NCBI GenBank assembly: GCA_020831625.1
Contig: JAFIGD010000032.1
Location: forward strand, 1 to 57,696
Direction: 5' to 3'
DNA: 57,696 nucleotides
DNA from: Verrucomicrobiota bacterium
GTDB taxonomy: Bacteria > Verrucomicrobiota > Kiritimatiellia > SS1-B-03-39 > UBA6053
The position numbers were made by a program, and so were the translations under genes. The first letter of the stretch is position 1. Each line of letters begins with the position of its first letter. Under the pieces are notes generated by a model that did no database searches, had not been told where the DNA came from, and saw nothing but the letters and a program-made list of their open reading frames with translations. Shown here in pieces: positions 36,166 through 43,855 of the stretch.

Positions 36166-36984
36166 TCATGCCAGTACCTCTGGAACTATATCCCCATCAT
36201 CATTAACCCGCATCTTATAGACCGTTATGTTTGGGTCAAACGCTACACATTTCTCCTTAACATAGCCAATTTGGTCGTCAGGAAACGCTGATCCGAGGTA
36301 GACAGCAATTAAGTCACCCGGAACTAGGTTCCAGAGGAATATCCCCCCCCCAATTGAAAGGTCTGCCGATTGTAAGTTTCTTATCATTCGATACTCTGAC
36401 TCACTAGCCCATTCTTCAGTTTTCCACCAAAACAACTCTTTTGGAATATCTAAAGCACCGGGATTGATGTGGACCGTTGGCCTTCGGTTGTCGTATTCAA
36501 CAGGCAAGATTTCACCGCATTCCGGATTGTCAGTCTCCCTCTTTTTCAATAGCGGCGAATCCTCAGCAAATTCTATCATATAGCCCTTATTGTGATTGCT
36601 ATAATCCCACCACATTTTTAGATCATTATTTTTTTTCGTTAGCGACAGCACCCCAACATATCTATTAACATTCTTCATGATAATATCTTTTATTTTCTGT
36701 ATCCATTGCGCACGGTTCTGTTGAAAATCATCGCGCTGAACTGCATGAGCTTGATCGATAACCCGGCTGAGCTGTTCTGGGTTTAAGTGTGGGTAGATTT
36801 GCGCGAATTCATCGCGATATCGATCTTTTTGCCTTTTCTCCATCGCATCAATATAAACCTCGGGGTTTCGGACCTCAATTGTCGGCCGACACTCTCGTGT
36901 GTCATTCAGATCCTCCGGTTGCGTAAACCGGATTTTAAAACTGTCAAAAAACGGCAGGTATCCCATGTATTTGTAGTATGTCAT
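36166..36984 (-). CDS. DUF2971 family protein
   Basis: The 272-aa protein follows the DUF2971 pattern: an opening YYKYMGYLPFFDSFKIRFTQ then PEDLNDTRECRP, a central VGVLSLTKKNNDLKMWWDYS, NHNKGYMIEFAED, and LPVEYDNRRPTVHI. The molecular function of DUF2971 is not established; members are common in accessory and phage-defence regions. ATG 36984 has GGAGA upstream. It is the first gene of a two-gene unit with the CHAT/caspase-like gene and is AT-rich relative to the chromosome, which suggests transfer. Confidence 0.78.
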   Translation of the reverse strand: MTYYKYMGYLPFFDSFKIRFTQPEDLNDTRECRPTIEVRNPEVYIDAMEKRQKDRYRDEFAQIYPHLNPEQLSRVIDQAHAVQRDDFQQNRAQWIQKIKDIIMKNVNRYVGVLSLTKKNNDLKMWWDYSNHNKGYMIEFAEDSPLLKKRETDNPECGEILPVEYDNRRPTVHINPGALDIPKELFWWKTEEWASESEYRMIRNLQSADLSIGGGIFLWNLVPGDLIAVYLGSAFPDDQIGYVKEKCVAFDPNITVYKMRVNDDGDIVPEVLA

Positions 36985-37005
36985 GTCGTCTCCTAATGAT
37001 CAAGG

Positions 37006-37240
37006 CAGTCGGAAAAAGGTGTCAACCCGTGCATTTTAACATTCAAAGGAAGAGGTTCAGGCTTTTCTGTCGACGCAAAGGACTCAATCCGCTCCCGCCT
37101 CCCGTGATCAATCTGGAGCTGCGGGAGTTGTGGATGGAGAGTTGCTTCGAACATGGGGTTTTCTTTCAGCCGCCACTCAAGCGATCCCAATCCGGGTTGT
37201 CGAGGAATTTATGGGAAGATTTCTTTGATTTCTACCGCGA
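37006..37240. repeat. Array repeat copy R2 (diverged)
   Basis: The right half is well conserved (TTTCTTTCAGCCGCC, TTGTCGAGGAATTT) but hairpin I is broken and the hairpin II region is changed. The following 292 nt (37241-37532) hold no supportable gene. Confidence 0.75.
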
Positions 37241-37532
37241 AAGAAAATGGCATCAACCAGCTCGGACTAGATACATGACCCGTGACGAAAGTCTCTCGCC
37301 AACCACGAGGCCCGCATCGTTTTTATCGTCTACGAGCTGTTGAAGCTTTCATCAGGGGAAATCGGGCTGGTGGATACTAGGGAACCGTGATGAAAATCGC
37401 TGAAACGCCAAAGAAGATAGAAGCAAAATGGCCTGTTTTACTGTGGGTACTTACGATGGGTAATTCTCAGCGAAGTTAAGTCTGTGGCCTTATTGGAAGA
37501 CAAAGAATATCATTTTAAATAATGTACATATT

Positions 37533-38201
37533 TCATATTTTATTTCTATAAAAATTTGCTAATTGCTGCTGAGCATTTTGCATGTTTTGTATATGACTGG
37601 CATATACATGAATATCGTCATTATTTTTAGCATCTTCTGCCATAGTTTTGTATGTATCGATTAAAGCTTTTAAACGGCTTTCTTTCTTTGAATCTTCAGA
37701 ATCTAAGTTAATCTTACTCGATAATTGATCGTTTTCCATTCGTAAATTTTTCAACTGTTTTTGGAGATCTGATCTAGCTTCTTCATCATCAATATCTTCA
37801 ATTTCCTGATCTCGTTTTGCTCGATCAATAAGTTCTTGTTCCTTTGTAGCCAAAGCTTGTGTGCGTAATTCTTGCATTTCCTGCTTTTTAAGTAAAAGCT
37901 TATGTTCAGTTGTAGCTTGTAAAATATTTTTTAGATCGGCCGGAACCCTTCCAACCCAGAGAAAAAAATAGTTTATCCATGGGTATATCAAAGCGGTACA
38001 TACTGAAAACAAAACAGGATAAACAATAAGGGATTGAAGGCTAGTCTGGGTATCAAAATAAACAAATCGATCAATAATCTCATCATCCGAAGCAAATACG
38101 TAAAAAATTGCCTTCCAGTTAATCGCAAGGAAAGCAAAAAAGGTATAACCAAATAAAGGGCTTTTTAGCCTAGTGCCAATAGCGTCGAATATTTCTTTCA
38201 T
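37533..38201 (-). CDS. Two-pass membrane protein with long coiled coil, unknown function
   Basis: The 222-aa protein has two or three hydrophobic segments in the first ~85 residues (PLFGYTFFAFLAINWKAIFY and LIVYPVLFSVCTALIYPWIN), then a highly charged coiled coil (residues ~100-200) rich in Lys/Glu/Gln heptads. The coding sequence is strongly AT-rich, unlike the chromosome. It occupies its own inter-repeat unit, with R3 beginning only ~12 nt upstream of the start. A role as a membrane effector is speculation. Confidence 0.6.
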   Translation of the reverse strand: MKEIFDAIGTRLKSPLFGYTFFAFLAINWKAIFYVFASDDEIIDRFVYFDTQTSLQSLIVYPVLFSVCTALIYPWINYFFLWVGRVPADLKNILQATTEHKLLLKKQEMQELRTQALATKEQELIDRAKRDQEIEDIDDEEARSDLQKQLKNLRMENDQLSSKINLDSEDSKKESRLKALIDTYKTMAEDAKNNDDIHVYASHIQNMQNAQQQLANFYRNKI

Positions 38202-38212
38202 TAATTACCTGG

Positions 38213-38505
38213 AAAAAGGGTTAGCCCGCGATATTTAATGTTTTTAGCCCTGAAACCCTCCAGTGTCTTCCCCCTCCTCCCGAAGGGCATCCCCAGGGAC
38301 GCGGCGGTCTCAAACCGTTTCCGCCTCCCGTGATCGTACGGAAGCCGCAGGGGTTTTGGATGGAGGGTTGCTTGGAACATGGGGTTTTCTTTCAGCCGCC
38401 ACTCAAGCGATCTCAATTCGGCTTGTCGAGGAATTTCAGAGGGGATGTGTCGTGTTTTTTGCCGTGAAACCGAACCCTCCTTCGCTCTTCGAGCTACGGC
38501 GGGCA
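38213..38505. repeat. Array repeat copy R3 (longest left end)
   Basis: This full-length copy starts GGGTTAGCCCGCGATATT. Hairpin II is CCGTG-ATCG-TACGG, where the last pair changes from G-C to G-T(U), a structure-preserving change. It is followed on the right by GTTGAACATCGAACG words. Confidence 0.85.
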
Positions 38506-38545
38506 GGCTGTTGAACATCGAACGTCCAACATTGAACATTGAACC

Positions 38546-38962
38546 TCAAACCTGAGGAAGCAAATCCACAAAGGAGACGGCCGGGAGATGAATGGCGGGA
38601 TAGGGGCCGGCGGAGGTGAGGACTCGGAGATGTTCACGGGCGATGCCGAAGAGCACACTGGCTCCGTTGACTTTGGCGAAATCCTGGCGTTTGTCTGCCG
38701 GAATCTGCTCACTGACTGAGAAAAATCCGATCAGTTGGAGGCTGTAATCGTAGGGGGCGTTCTCTTTTTCGACGGGATGGTGTGCGACCGTGAGATGCAC
38801 CTGCCACTGCTTGGCTTCTCCTTCCACGGTCTTGACATCGACCTCGCTTTGAAGGGCATCGTAGTTCAGCGCGGACGCCTTGTTCCCGTCATAGGCTGGG
38901 TTCGCAAACACCTGGCTGGCCGCCACAAAATAAAGCTCAATTCCCAAGGCGCTAGGCTGCAT
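38546..38962 (-). CDS. SecB-like chaperone of a toxin-antitoxin-chaperone module
   Basis: The ~138-aa protein resembles SecB: a beta-rich core with ELYFVAASQVFANP and QWQVHLTVAHHP, and the conserved C-terminal part NGASVLFGIAREHLRVLTSA then GPYPAIHLPAVSFV. The start ATG 38962 is chosen because GAGAGG lies 7 nt upstream; ATGs at 38968 and 38977 are alternatives. The gene overlaps the hicB-like gene by 11 nt and is the third in a HicA-HicB-SecB order. In known TAC systems such a chaperone binds and stabilises the antitoxin. It is unlikely to be the general SecB, given this context. Confidence 0.75.
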   Translation of the reverse strand: MQPSALGIELYFVAASQVFANPAYDGNKASALNYDALQSEVDVKTVEGEAKQWQVHLTVAHHPVEKENAPYDYSLQLIGFFSVSEQIPADKRQDFAKVNGASVLFGIAREHLRVLTSAGPYPAIHLPAVSFVDLLPQV

Positions 38963-39449
38963 CTGCATACCTCTCATTCGCGGCTGTCATCCCGGGTTCG
39001 TTCGCGTGTGTTTCCGTCACCAACGAATGGGTGGAGGCAACGTACTGGTTCAGCTTCCCTTGGAAAGCGACATCCCAGGAAAAGGTGGTGTACTCCGCCG
39101 GGGTCTGACGCGCGGCGGCTTGTTCCAGCCGTGTCTGGATGGCATCTGAGACCCATTCGTTGAGGGACACGGACGCCATCAGGGCCCTGACCGCCGCCTT
39201 ACGGTGCAGCTCGGGGCTTATGCGTATATTGAAACTGCCCTTGAAGGGTTTTGCGGGTTCCTTGTTCAGAGCCTTGCAGGTCTCGAGATAGTCATCGACA
39301 GCCGCGCGGAATTCCGCCTCCAGCCCCTCCAGGGTTTCGGCCTCGTAGGTGATCAAATCGTTGATGAACTGAATTTTGCCATGCAGGATCTGCTCACGGG
39401 TATCGCAGTGCGCATCCCCGTAGTAATCTTTATATTTAAACAAATTCAT
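38952..39449 (-). CDS. hicB: HicB-type antitoxin with C-terminal extension
   Basis: The 165-aa protein has the HicB partial RNase H-like N-terminus (YKDYYGDAHCDTREQILHGK, ITYEAETLEGLEAEFRAAVD) and a ribbon-helix-helix DNA-binding part (FKGSFNIRISPELHRKAA, SLNEWVSDAIQTRL). About 55 further residues follow (TPAEYTTFSWDVAFQGKL...). Ordinary HicB ends near residue 108, so this tail is the likely chaperone-addiction segment recognised by the SecB-like protein encoded next. It overlaps hicA by 4 nt. Confidence 0.82.
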   Translation of the reverse strand: MNLFKYKDYYGDAHCDTREQILHGKIQFINDLITYEAETLEGLEAEFRAAVDDYLETCKALNKEPAKPFKGSFNIRISPELHRKAAVRALMASVSLNEWVSDAIQTRLEQAAARQTPAEYTTFSWDVAFQGKLNQYVASTHSLVTETHANEPGMTAANERYADAA

Positions 39450-39697
39450 AATAAGCTCATTTCTCGGAGTTTCGTCTCAACGTTTTCCAATACATATTTT
39501 TTCACGATATTCCCCGGATGGGGCTTATGGAGGCTGATGACCTCTTTTCCAGGTCCGTCATAAACGAATTTGTATCGGGAGCCACTGCCGGAAAGCAATT
39601 GAAACCCTTTGTTTTTCAACAGTTTGCATAGCTCATCCCAGGTGAAATCTTTGGGCTTTGACAGGAAACGGGTTTGGAGTTTTTCAATCTGAGTCAT
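39446..39697 (-). CDS. hicA: HicA-type mRNA interferase toxin
   Basis: The 83-aa protein has the HicA double-stranded-RNA-binding fold: FTWDELCKLLKNKGFQLLSG, RYKFVYDG, and VISLHKPHPGNIVKKYVLEN with the catalytic histidine region. It would cut mRNA independently of ribosomes. It is first in the hicA-hicB-secB-like operon. Upstream, TTGCAA and CTGCAA words within 40 nt of the start may be promoter or operator elements. Confidence 0.85.
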   Translation of the reverse strand: MTQIEKLQTRFLSKPKDFTWDELCKLLKNKGFQLLSGSGSRYKFVYDGPGKEVISLHKPHPGNIVKKYVLENVETKLREMSLL

Positions 39698-39794
39698 TTA
39701 GAATACCCAAGATTGCAGAGATTGCAACTGAAATCCAGTTGCAAATATTTCACCCGATTTCGCTCTGGATTTTTCACCTTGCACACCAGCCCAC

Positions 39795-40060
39795 CCGCCA
39801 CAGACCCCGCCAGTTTCCCCATCCGCCCGAACGACATCCCCAGGGCGGACTCAAGCCGCTTCCGCATCCCGTGATCGCAGGGAAGCCGCAGGCGTTTGGG
39901 ATGGAGGGTTGCTTGGAACATGGGGATTTCTTTCAGCCTCCACTCAAGCGATCCCCATCCGGCTTGTCGAGGAATTTCAGAGGGGAGAGGCTTGGTTTTT
40001 TGTCAGCGAAACCGAACCCTCCATCGGTCTCCGGGCTTCCGGTTGCGTCTCCCTCCCTCG
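39795..40060. repeat. Array repeat copy R4
   Basis: The copy is conserved from CCGCCCGAACGACATCCCC to the GAGGAATTTCAGAGGGGAG end. Hairpin I is intact (GGCGG/CCGC region). Hairpin II has one mismatch (CAGGG instead of CACGG). Confidence 0.85.
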
Positions 40061-40090
40061 TGTCGTGACGGCGGGCGTTAAACGACTGTT

Positions 40091-40136
40091 TTCCGACTCT
40101 CGGAAACCTTATTTATTGGCGTTCCGAACATCGGAA
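40091..40136. repeat. Paired TTCCGA-nnn-TCGGAA palindromes (REPIN-like copy 3)
   Basis: TTCCGACTCTCGGAA begins at 40091 and TTCCGAACATCGGAA at 40122, again 31 nt apart, directly right of R4. Confidence 0.8.
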
Positions 40137-40187
40137 AAGACGGGAATCGTGCATGGATCTCCATTTGCCCACTGGAGGTTGATTCAC

Positions 40188-40442
40188 TTATCGATAGACC
40201 TCTTTTCGATCACCGATTTTTACGACGAGCACCAAAAGCTGAGCATCCTGGATTTCGTAGATCACGCGGAAGGAGCCTATGCGGATGCGCCATGCAGGGC
40301 GACCGGACAGCTTCTTACAGCCAGAGGGCCGCGGTTCGTCGGCGAGTTCCCGGATTCCCGAGATAATTCGGTCTTGGGCAGTTCGGTCGAGTCTGGCAAG
40401 TTGCTTCTGCGCAACGCGCAAGATTTCGATCGAGTAGCTCAC
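40188..40442 (-). CDS. relE: RelE-type toxin
   Basis: The 84-aa protein is a compact RelE: SYSIEILRVAQKQLARLD, ELADEPRPSGCKKLSGRP and AWRIRIGSFRVIYEIQDAQL, then VVKIGDRKEVYR. The basic and aromatic residues expected of a ribosome-dependent mRNA interferase are present. The gene overlaps its upstream antitoxin by 4 nt and forms one inter-repeat unit with it. Confidence 0.92.
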   Translation of the reverse strand: MSYSIEILRVAQKQLARLDRTAQDRIISGIRELADEPRPSGCKKLSGRPAWRIRIGSFRVIYEIQDAQLLVLVVKIGDRKEVYR

Positions 40443-40645
40443 GCCCTGTAATCCGCTTGGATTTCCCGCACCGCCTGCTCGAAAGGAACCCTGTCGGCTT
40501 TGTGCGGTTGCGCCTCATCGTAGGCACGGATGTCGTCAAGTTCTTCAAGTTCGTCGACAATCTGCTCCCATTCGGCCAATGGCAACAGAACCGATTTTCG
40601 GTTCTGCTGCTCGTCAACGACATATTCTGGGTTTAATTTAACCAT
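40439..40645 (-). CDS. RelB/Phd-like antitoxin
   Basis: The 68-aa protein begins VKLNPEYVVDEQQNRKSVLL then PLAEWEQIVDELEELDDI, the antitoxin type that precedes short RelE toxins, with an acidic C-terminal half. AAGG lies ahead of ATG 40645. A decayed second copy of the same gene is visible at 43740-43855, so this family has moved or duplicated within the array. Confidence 0.85.
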   Translation of the reverse strand: MVKLNPEYVVDEQQNRKSVLLPLAEWEQIVDELEELDDIRAYDEAQPHKADRVPFEQAVREIQADYRA

Positions 40646-40692
40646 ATCAATACCTTGTGGGTCGTGTCCTCGGAACTTGCTCTAAAGTCACT

Positions 40693-40830
40693 CTTTCTTT
40701 CAGCCGCCACTCAAGCGATCCCAATCCGGGTTGTCGAGGAATTTCAGAGGGGAGCGTCCGGGTTTTTATCTGCAATATCGAACCCTCCTTCGCTCTTCGA
40801 GCTACGGCGGGCAGGCTGTTGAACCCGCCG
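40693..40830. repeat. Array repeat copy R5 (right half only)
   Basis: The copy starts at TTTCTTTCAGCCGCC and runs through TTGTCGAGGAATTTCAGAG to GAGCTACGGCGGGCAGGC; both hairpins are missing. Confidence 0.8.
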
Positions 40831-41387
40831 CGGCGGGCAAGCATCGAACGTCCAACTTCGAACATTGAACGCGTGCCTGAGGCTCCGCTTCTCCGCAGCC
40901 CCACGCAGTTCCGCCGCCCGACGCGCAGCGTCCCTGGAGTGCGCGTAGCGAGCCCAGCGAGCTACCGCCCTCCTGCCCGAGTCCGTCCTCAACGCCCGGC
41001 CTCACCTACTCCCCACGGCACAAAAGGCTGTAGCTCATTCCATTCGCTAAAGCACTCCAGGGCGGCTGCGCCGCGCAGTTCCGCCGCCCCCATTCATCCG
41101 GTCAATCCCGTCGATCCCGTCAAAAAAGCAGCGGACCCGCTTCGTTCCCTTCGTTTCCTTCCGTAAAAAACAGTTGCCGTGGTGTGCGGCTGGAATGCCG
41201 CCCCTCCCCATCGATTCCTTGCCCCAAAGATCAGTGTTCACCTGCCCGCAGTGCTACGCACAGCGTTGCAGGCGGGTCAGTGTGATCAGTGGTTTCCCTT
41301 TCTCCTGCCTCAAGGCCCCACCTGCGGCGGGTAAACATTCGTGTTTCCTCCCCGGCGGGCGGGCCACTCACCATCGAACGGTGAATA
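40831..41387. repeat. Gene-free composite of dispersed repeats
   Basis: This contains GTCCAACTTCGAACATTGAAC words (40849-40872), a second dispersed family (about 40985-41092, with GGCTGTAGCTCATTCCATTC and CACTCCAGGGCGGCTGCGCC) and a third family (41093-41215, with GATCCCGTCAAAAAAGCAGC). Copies of the second lie at 42610 and 44468, and of the third at 42740 and 50843. No gene is supported. Confidence 0.75.
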
Positions 41388-41585
41388 TTAGAGATCCCAG
41401 CGCCTGCTGCGTTCCTGCACTAAACGCTCCTCGATTTTCACAGGATTCTGTCGGCAGTCCATTACCGCGTAAACTGAAACCAAGTTGTCCGTAAGGGTAT
41501 AATAAATGGCATAGGGGAAACGCTTGGACAACATCCAGTGAATCAAGAAACCCGGTCTTGGATCTGCTTCTTCGCAGTTTCCCAA
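41388..41585 (-). pseudogene. RelE/ParE-type toxin lacking its N-terminal half
   Basis: The 65-aa frame contains MLSKRFPYAIYYTLTDNLVS then VYAVMDCRQNPVKIEERL, which is the C-terminal half of RelE-family toxins (FPYxIyYxi...V.AVxHxxRxPxxW). The first ~45-50 residues expected before FPY are missing, and the frame begins inside the end of the antitoxin gene. It is therefore probably an inactive deletion product. Confidence 0.7.
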
Positions 41586-41761
41586 TCCGTAAAACCCACT
41601 TCCCCGGATTGGGCGAGACGGGAGCGCTCGTCAAGAATTCGGTCATGCCATTCAGGAGGGGAAAAATGTTGTTCCGGCTTTGAGAGATCGGACCAAATGT
41701 CCTCCATCATTCCGATTTTTTCGGAAATCGTCATCTCTTCTAAAGGCAATGCAATTTTCAT
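41543..41761 (-). CDS. Addiction module component (antitoxin, TIGR02574-like)
   Basis: The 72-aa protein reads MTISEKIGMMEDIWSDLS, PPEWHDRILDERSRLAQSGE and DWETAKKQI, the pattern of the short helical antitoxins known as 'putative addiction module component'. It normally pairs with a RelE-type toxin encoded immediately downstream; here only a truncated toxin follows. GATAAT lies 5 nt before ATG 41761, so the message may be leaderless. Confidence 0.85.
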   Translation of the reverse strand: MKIALPLEEMTISEKIGMMEDIWSDLSKPEQHFSPPEWHDRILDERSRLAQSGEVGFTDWETAKKQIQDRVS

Positions 41762-41871
41762 TGGGAATTATCTTTTATGATCCTGCTGCGGGCTTCTTGT
41801 ACTGGGCTTATGGACTCATCTTATCCCGCCCCTCTTTTCGTGTCAATCGGTTCGGAGGGAAATTATGGAAA

Positions 41872-42105
41872 CTACAAACGAAGGCCTTTTTGAGGTTGCG
41901 GGGACTTCGGCCGGGAAGGAGCAGGTTCCGCCACCTTTTGGGGGACGGGGTCATGGATGTACCGAAAGGGTTCGGTGAGAGGAGGCTCCTGAATTTGTTT
42001 TTGCCGGATCCGTTGCGCTTGGTTTTCCGATCGTGAGAGATTGGCGTACATCCAGTCGGCGTAGTCATCCAAGCTCATGCGGGGTGGCGGAGGATTCATG
42101 CTCAT
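41872..42105 (-). CDS. Small conserved partner of a nucleotidyltransferase, 77 aa
   Basis: The N-terminus MNPPPPRMSLDDYADWMYAN resembles small proteins with a PPRMSLxDYADF motif that I associate with a neighbouring nucleotidyltransferase gene. The rest is charged and proline-rich. It overlaps the preceding truncated nucleotidyltransferase gene by 4 nt. Function is unknown. Confidence 0.6.
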   Translation of the reverse strand: MSMNPPPPRMSLDDYADWMYANLSRSENQAQRIRQKQIQEPPLTEPFRYIHDPVPQKVAEPAPSRPKSPQPQKGLRL

Positions 42106-42338
42106 GACTGTAAATTCCCGAGTTCGATCTGAATTTTTTCGGCAATGTCCGGGTTCCCATACCGTTCACACAAGGGGAGTATGTCTTTTATATCCAGCGT
42201 GTTCCGGCTGTACCCATATTCATTCACGGCAAAACCGCCTATGAGCAGGCAGGGAATCTTGAGTTCGCGCTGAATGCGGTCCACGCAACGGATCGCCTCT
42301 TGTAAACTGTTCACGTTCATGGAGAACACACTAAGCAA
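42102..42338 (-). pseudogene. Nucleotidyltransferase with an internal deletion
   Basis: The 78-aa frame opens with a nucleotidyltransferase start, PCLLIGGFAVNEYGYSRNTLD, but the following metal-binding DxD strands and core are absent. It jumps to ILPLCERYGNPDIAEKIQIE, which looks like the far C-terminus of such proteins (LCxxYGxxDIxEKI). About 120 residues appear to have been lost in frame, so catalysis is unlikely. Confidence 0.65.
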
Positions 42339-42385
42339 TCTAATGGTTAAAGTGAAGAGGAAACTTCATGGATAGCAAAGCGTGT

Positions 42386-42605
42386 AAAGGGCCCGTGCAT
42401 TTTAAAATTCAGGGGTAACGGATAAGATTTCCTTGTCGTCGCGGCGGACTCAAGCCGCACCCACCTCCCGTGATCGCACGGGAGCCGCAGGGATTGCTGA
42501 TGGAAGGTTGCTTCGAACATAGGGTTTCTTTCTGCCGCCAATCAAGCGATCCCAATCCGGATTGTCGAGGAATTTAAGAGAGGATTTTTAGGGGTTTTGT
42601 TCCGG
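42386..42605. repeat. Array repeat copy R6
   Basis: Hairpins I (GCGGC/GCCGC) and II (CCCGTG-ATCG-CACGGG) are both intact. The right part is slightly diverged (TTTCTTTCTGCCGCC, TTGTCGAGGAATTTAAGAG). Confidence 0.85.
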
Positions 42606-43140
42606 GCCGGAAGCTCGCTGTTGACGCCCGGCCTCACCCACAACCTTTGGCGCAAAAGGCTGTAGCTCATTCCATTCGCTAAAGCACTCCAGGGCGGCTG
42701 CGCCGCACATTTCCACCGCCCTCCCTCCGTGAGATCCCCCCGCACGATCCCGTCGGTCCAGTTCTTCCCGTCAAAAAAGCAGCGGACATGCTTTGCTCCC
42801 TTCGCGTCCTTCTGTAAAAAAATCTCCGTCACCCAAGAGCGCGGCAGCTTGCCACGCGGGACGCGTGTGGAATGCCGCCCCTCCCCATCGATTCCTTGCC
42901 CCAAAGATCAGTGTTCATCAGTGTTATCAGTGGTTTCTCTTTCTCCCTGCCACAAAGCATCCGTGGTCTTCATCCGTGGTCTTATTCCAGCTTTGCCCCA
43001 AGGCATCCGTGGTCTTCATCCGTGGTCTTATTCCAGCTTTGCCCCAAGGCATCCGTAGTTCATCCCTCACCGGCTGGTCGAGAAATTTCAGGGGGGGAGC
43101 GGGTTGAGGTTTCTCAAGCACGTTAAGGGTCCGCTTACCC
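42606..43140. repeat. Gene-free composite of dispersed repeats
   Basis: In order: second-family copy (about 42610-42722), third-family copy (about 42740-42892), CAGTGTTCATCAGTGTTATC words, two tandem copies of a ~51-bp CATCCGTGGTCTTCATCCGT unit (42958-43050), and a short right-end fragment of the array repeat (about 43068-43118). No gene is supported up to the antitoxin at 43234. Confidence 0.75.
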
Positions 43141-43233
43141 GAAGGGTTCAGAGTCATCGTTTAAGCCTCTGCTCGAAACCAACCGTCGGATGGTGTTTGG
43201 CTTCATTCGCATATAAACAATAGTTTCGGAATT

Positions 43234-43440
43234 TCACCGTCCGAAACGTTTTTTAACCTGGTTTAAAGATAGCGTTTCCGCCTCTCCACTCTGGTAACGC
43301 TCTTGCCGTTCGCGAATGACACCTTCATGCCAGGCCGGGGAATCCGGTTCCTTCCCCGTATGGCAAATAGAATCCCACAGCCGCTCCATGGCTTCAATTT
43401 GCTCCGGCAAAGTCATCGATTGGATGGTCTCTGTCGTCAT
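43234..43440 (-). CDS. Orphan addiction module component (antitoxin-like)
   Basis: The 68-aa protein has the same layout as the antitoxin at 41543: SMTLPEQIEAMERLWDSI, SPAWHEGVIRERQERYQSGE and SLNQVKKRF. No toxin gene follows downstream before the repeats begin, so it is an orphan. It may still protect against the cognate toxin of other modules. The promoter at 43448-43476 places the start 7 nt after a TAAATT hexamer. Confidence 0.8.
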   Translation of the reverse strand: MTTETIQSMTLPEQIEAMERLWDSICHTGKEPDSPAWHEGVIRERQERYQSGEAETLSLNQVKKRFGR

Positions 43441-43447
43441 ACCATGA

Positions 43448-43476
43448 AATTTACAGCCTTGATGTGATCATGGCAA
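43448..43476 (-). promoter_or_regulatory. Predicted near-leaderless promoter of the orphan antitoxin
   Basis: On the minus strand: TTGCCA (43476-43471), 17 nt, TAAATT (43453-43448), then 7 nt to ATG 43440. Confidence 0.45.
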
Positions 43477-43544
43477 GTTTCTTTCCGAACAAAGCAGAAT
43501 GAATTGTGATCCATCGAAAAAGAAAAACAAAAGAACAGATTTTT

Positions 43545-43738
43545 TGTGGACGCGGCGGATTTAAGCCGCTTCTGACTCCCGTGATTTCACGGAAGCCGCA
43601 GGCGTTTTGGATGGAGGGTTGTTTGGAACATGGGGGTTTCTCTCAGCCGCCAGTCAGGCGATCCCCATCCGGCTTGTCGGGAAATTTCAGAGGGGAGGCG
43701 CTGGTTTTTGTCGTGTATCCGAACCCTCCCACGCTCTC
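43545..43738. repeat. Array repeat copy R7
   Basis: Both hairpins are intact (GCGGC-GGATTTAA-GCCGC and CCGTG-ATTT-CACGG). Stop codons appear in the frame that is open in R1 and R3, showing the element is not a coding sequence. Confidence 0.85.
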
Positions 43739-43855
43739 CGCGCTTCCGCTTGCGCCTCATCATAGGCACGGATGTCGTCAAGTTCGTCGACAACCTGCTC
43801 CCATTCGGCCAAGGGATGGTGTCCGATTCGCTTGTGCTGAGGGAGCTTTTGCCGT
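43739..43855 (-). pseudogene. Remnant of a RelB/Phd-like antitoxin gene
   Basis: The segment translates as PLAEWEQVVDELDDIRAYDEA with flanking decay, nearly identical to residues ~21-45 of the intact antitoxin at 40439-40645. It lacks the start and has no toxin. It directly abuts the right end of repeat R7. Confidence 0.8.

Noticed and set aside
37241-37532. Possible small gene fragment (NHEARIVFIVYELLKL) right of R2
   Set aside because: No start, no ribosome site and no recognised family; too short to support.
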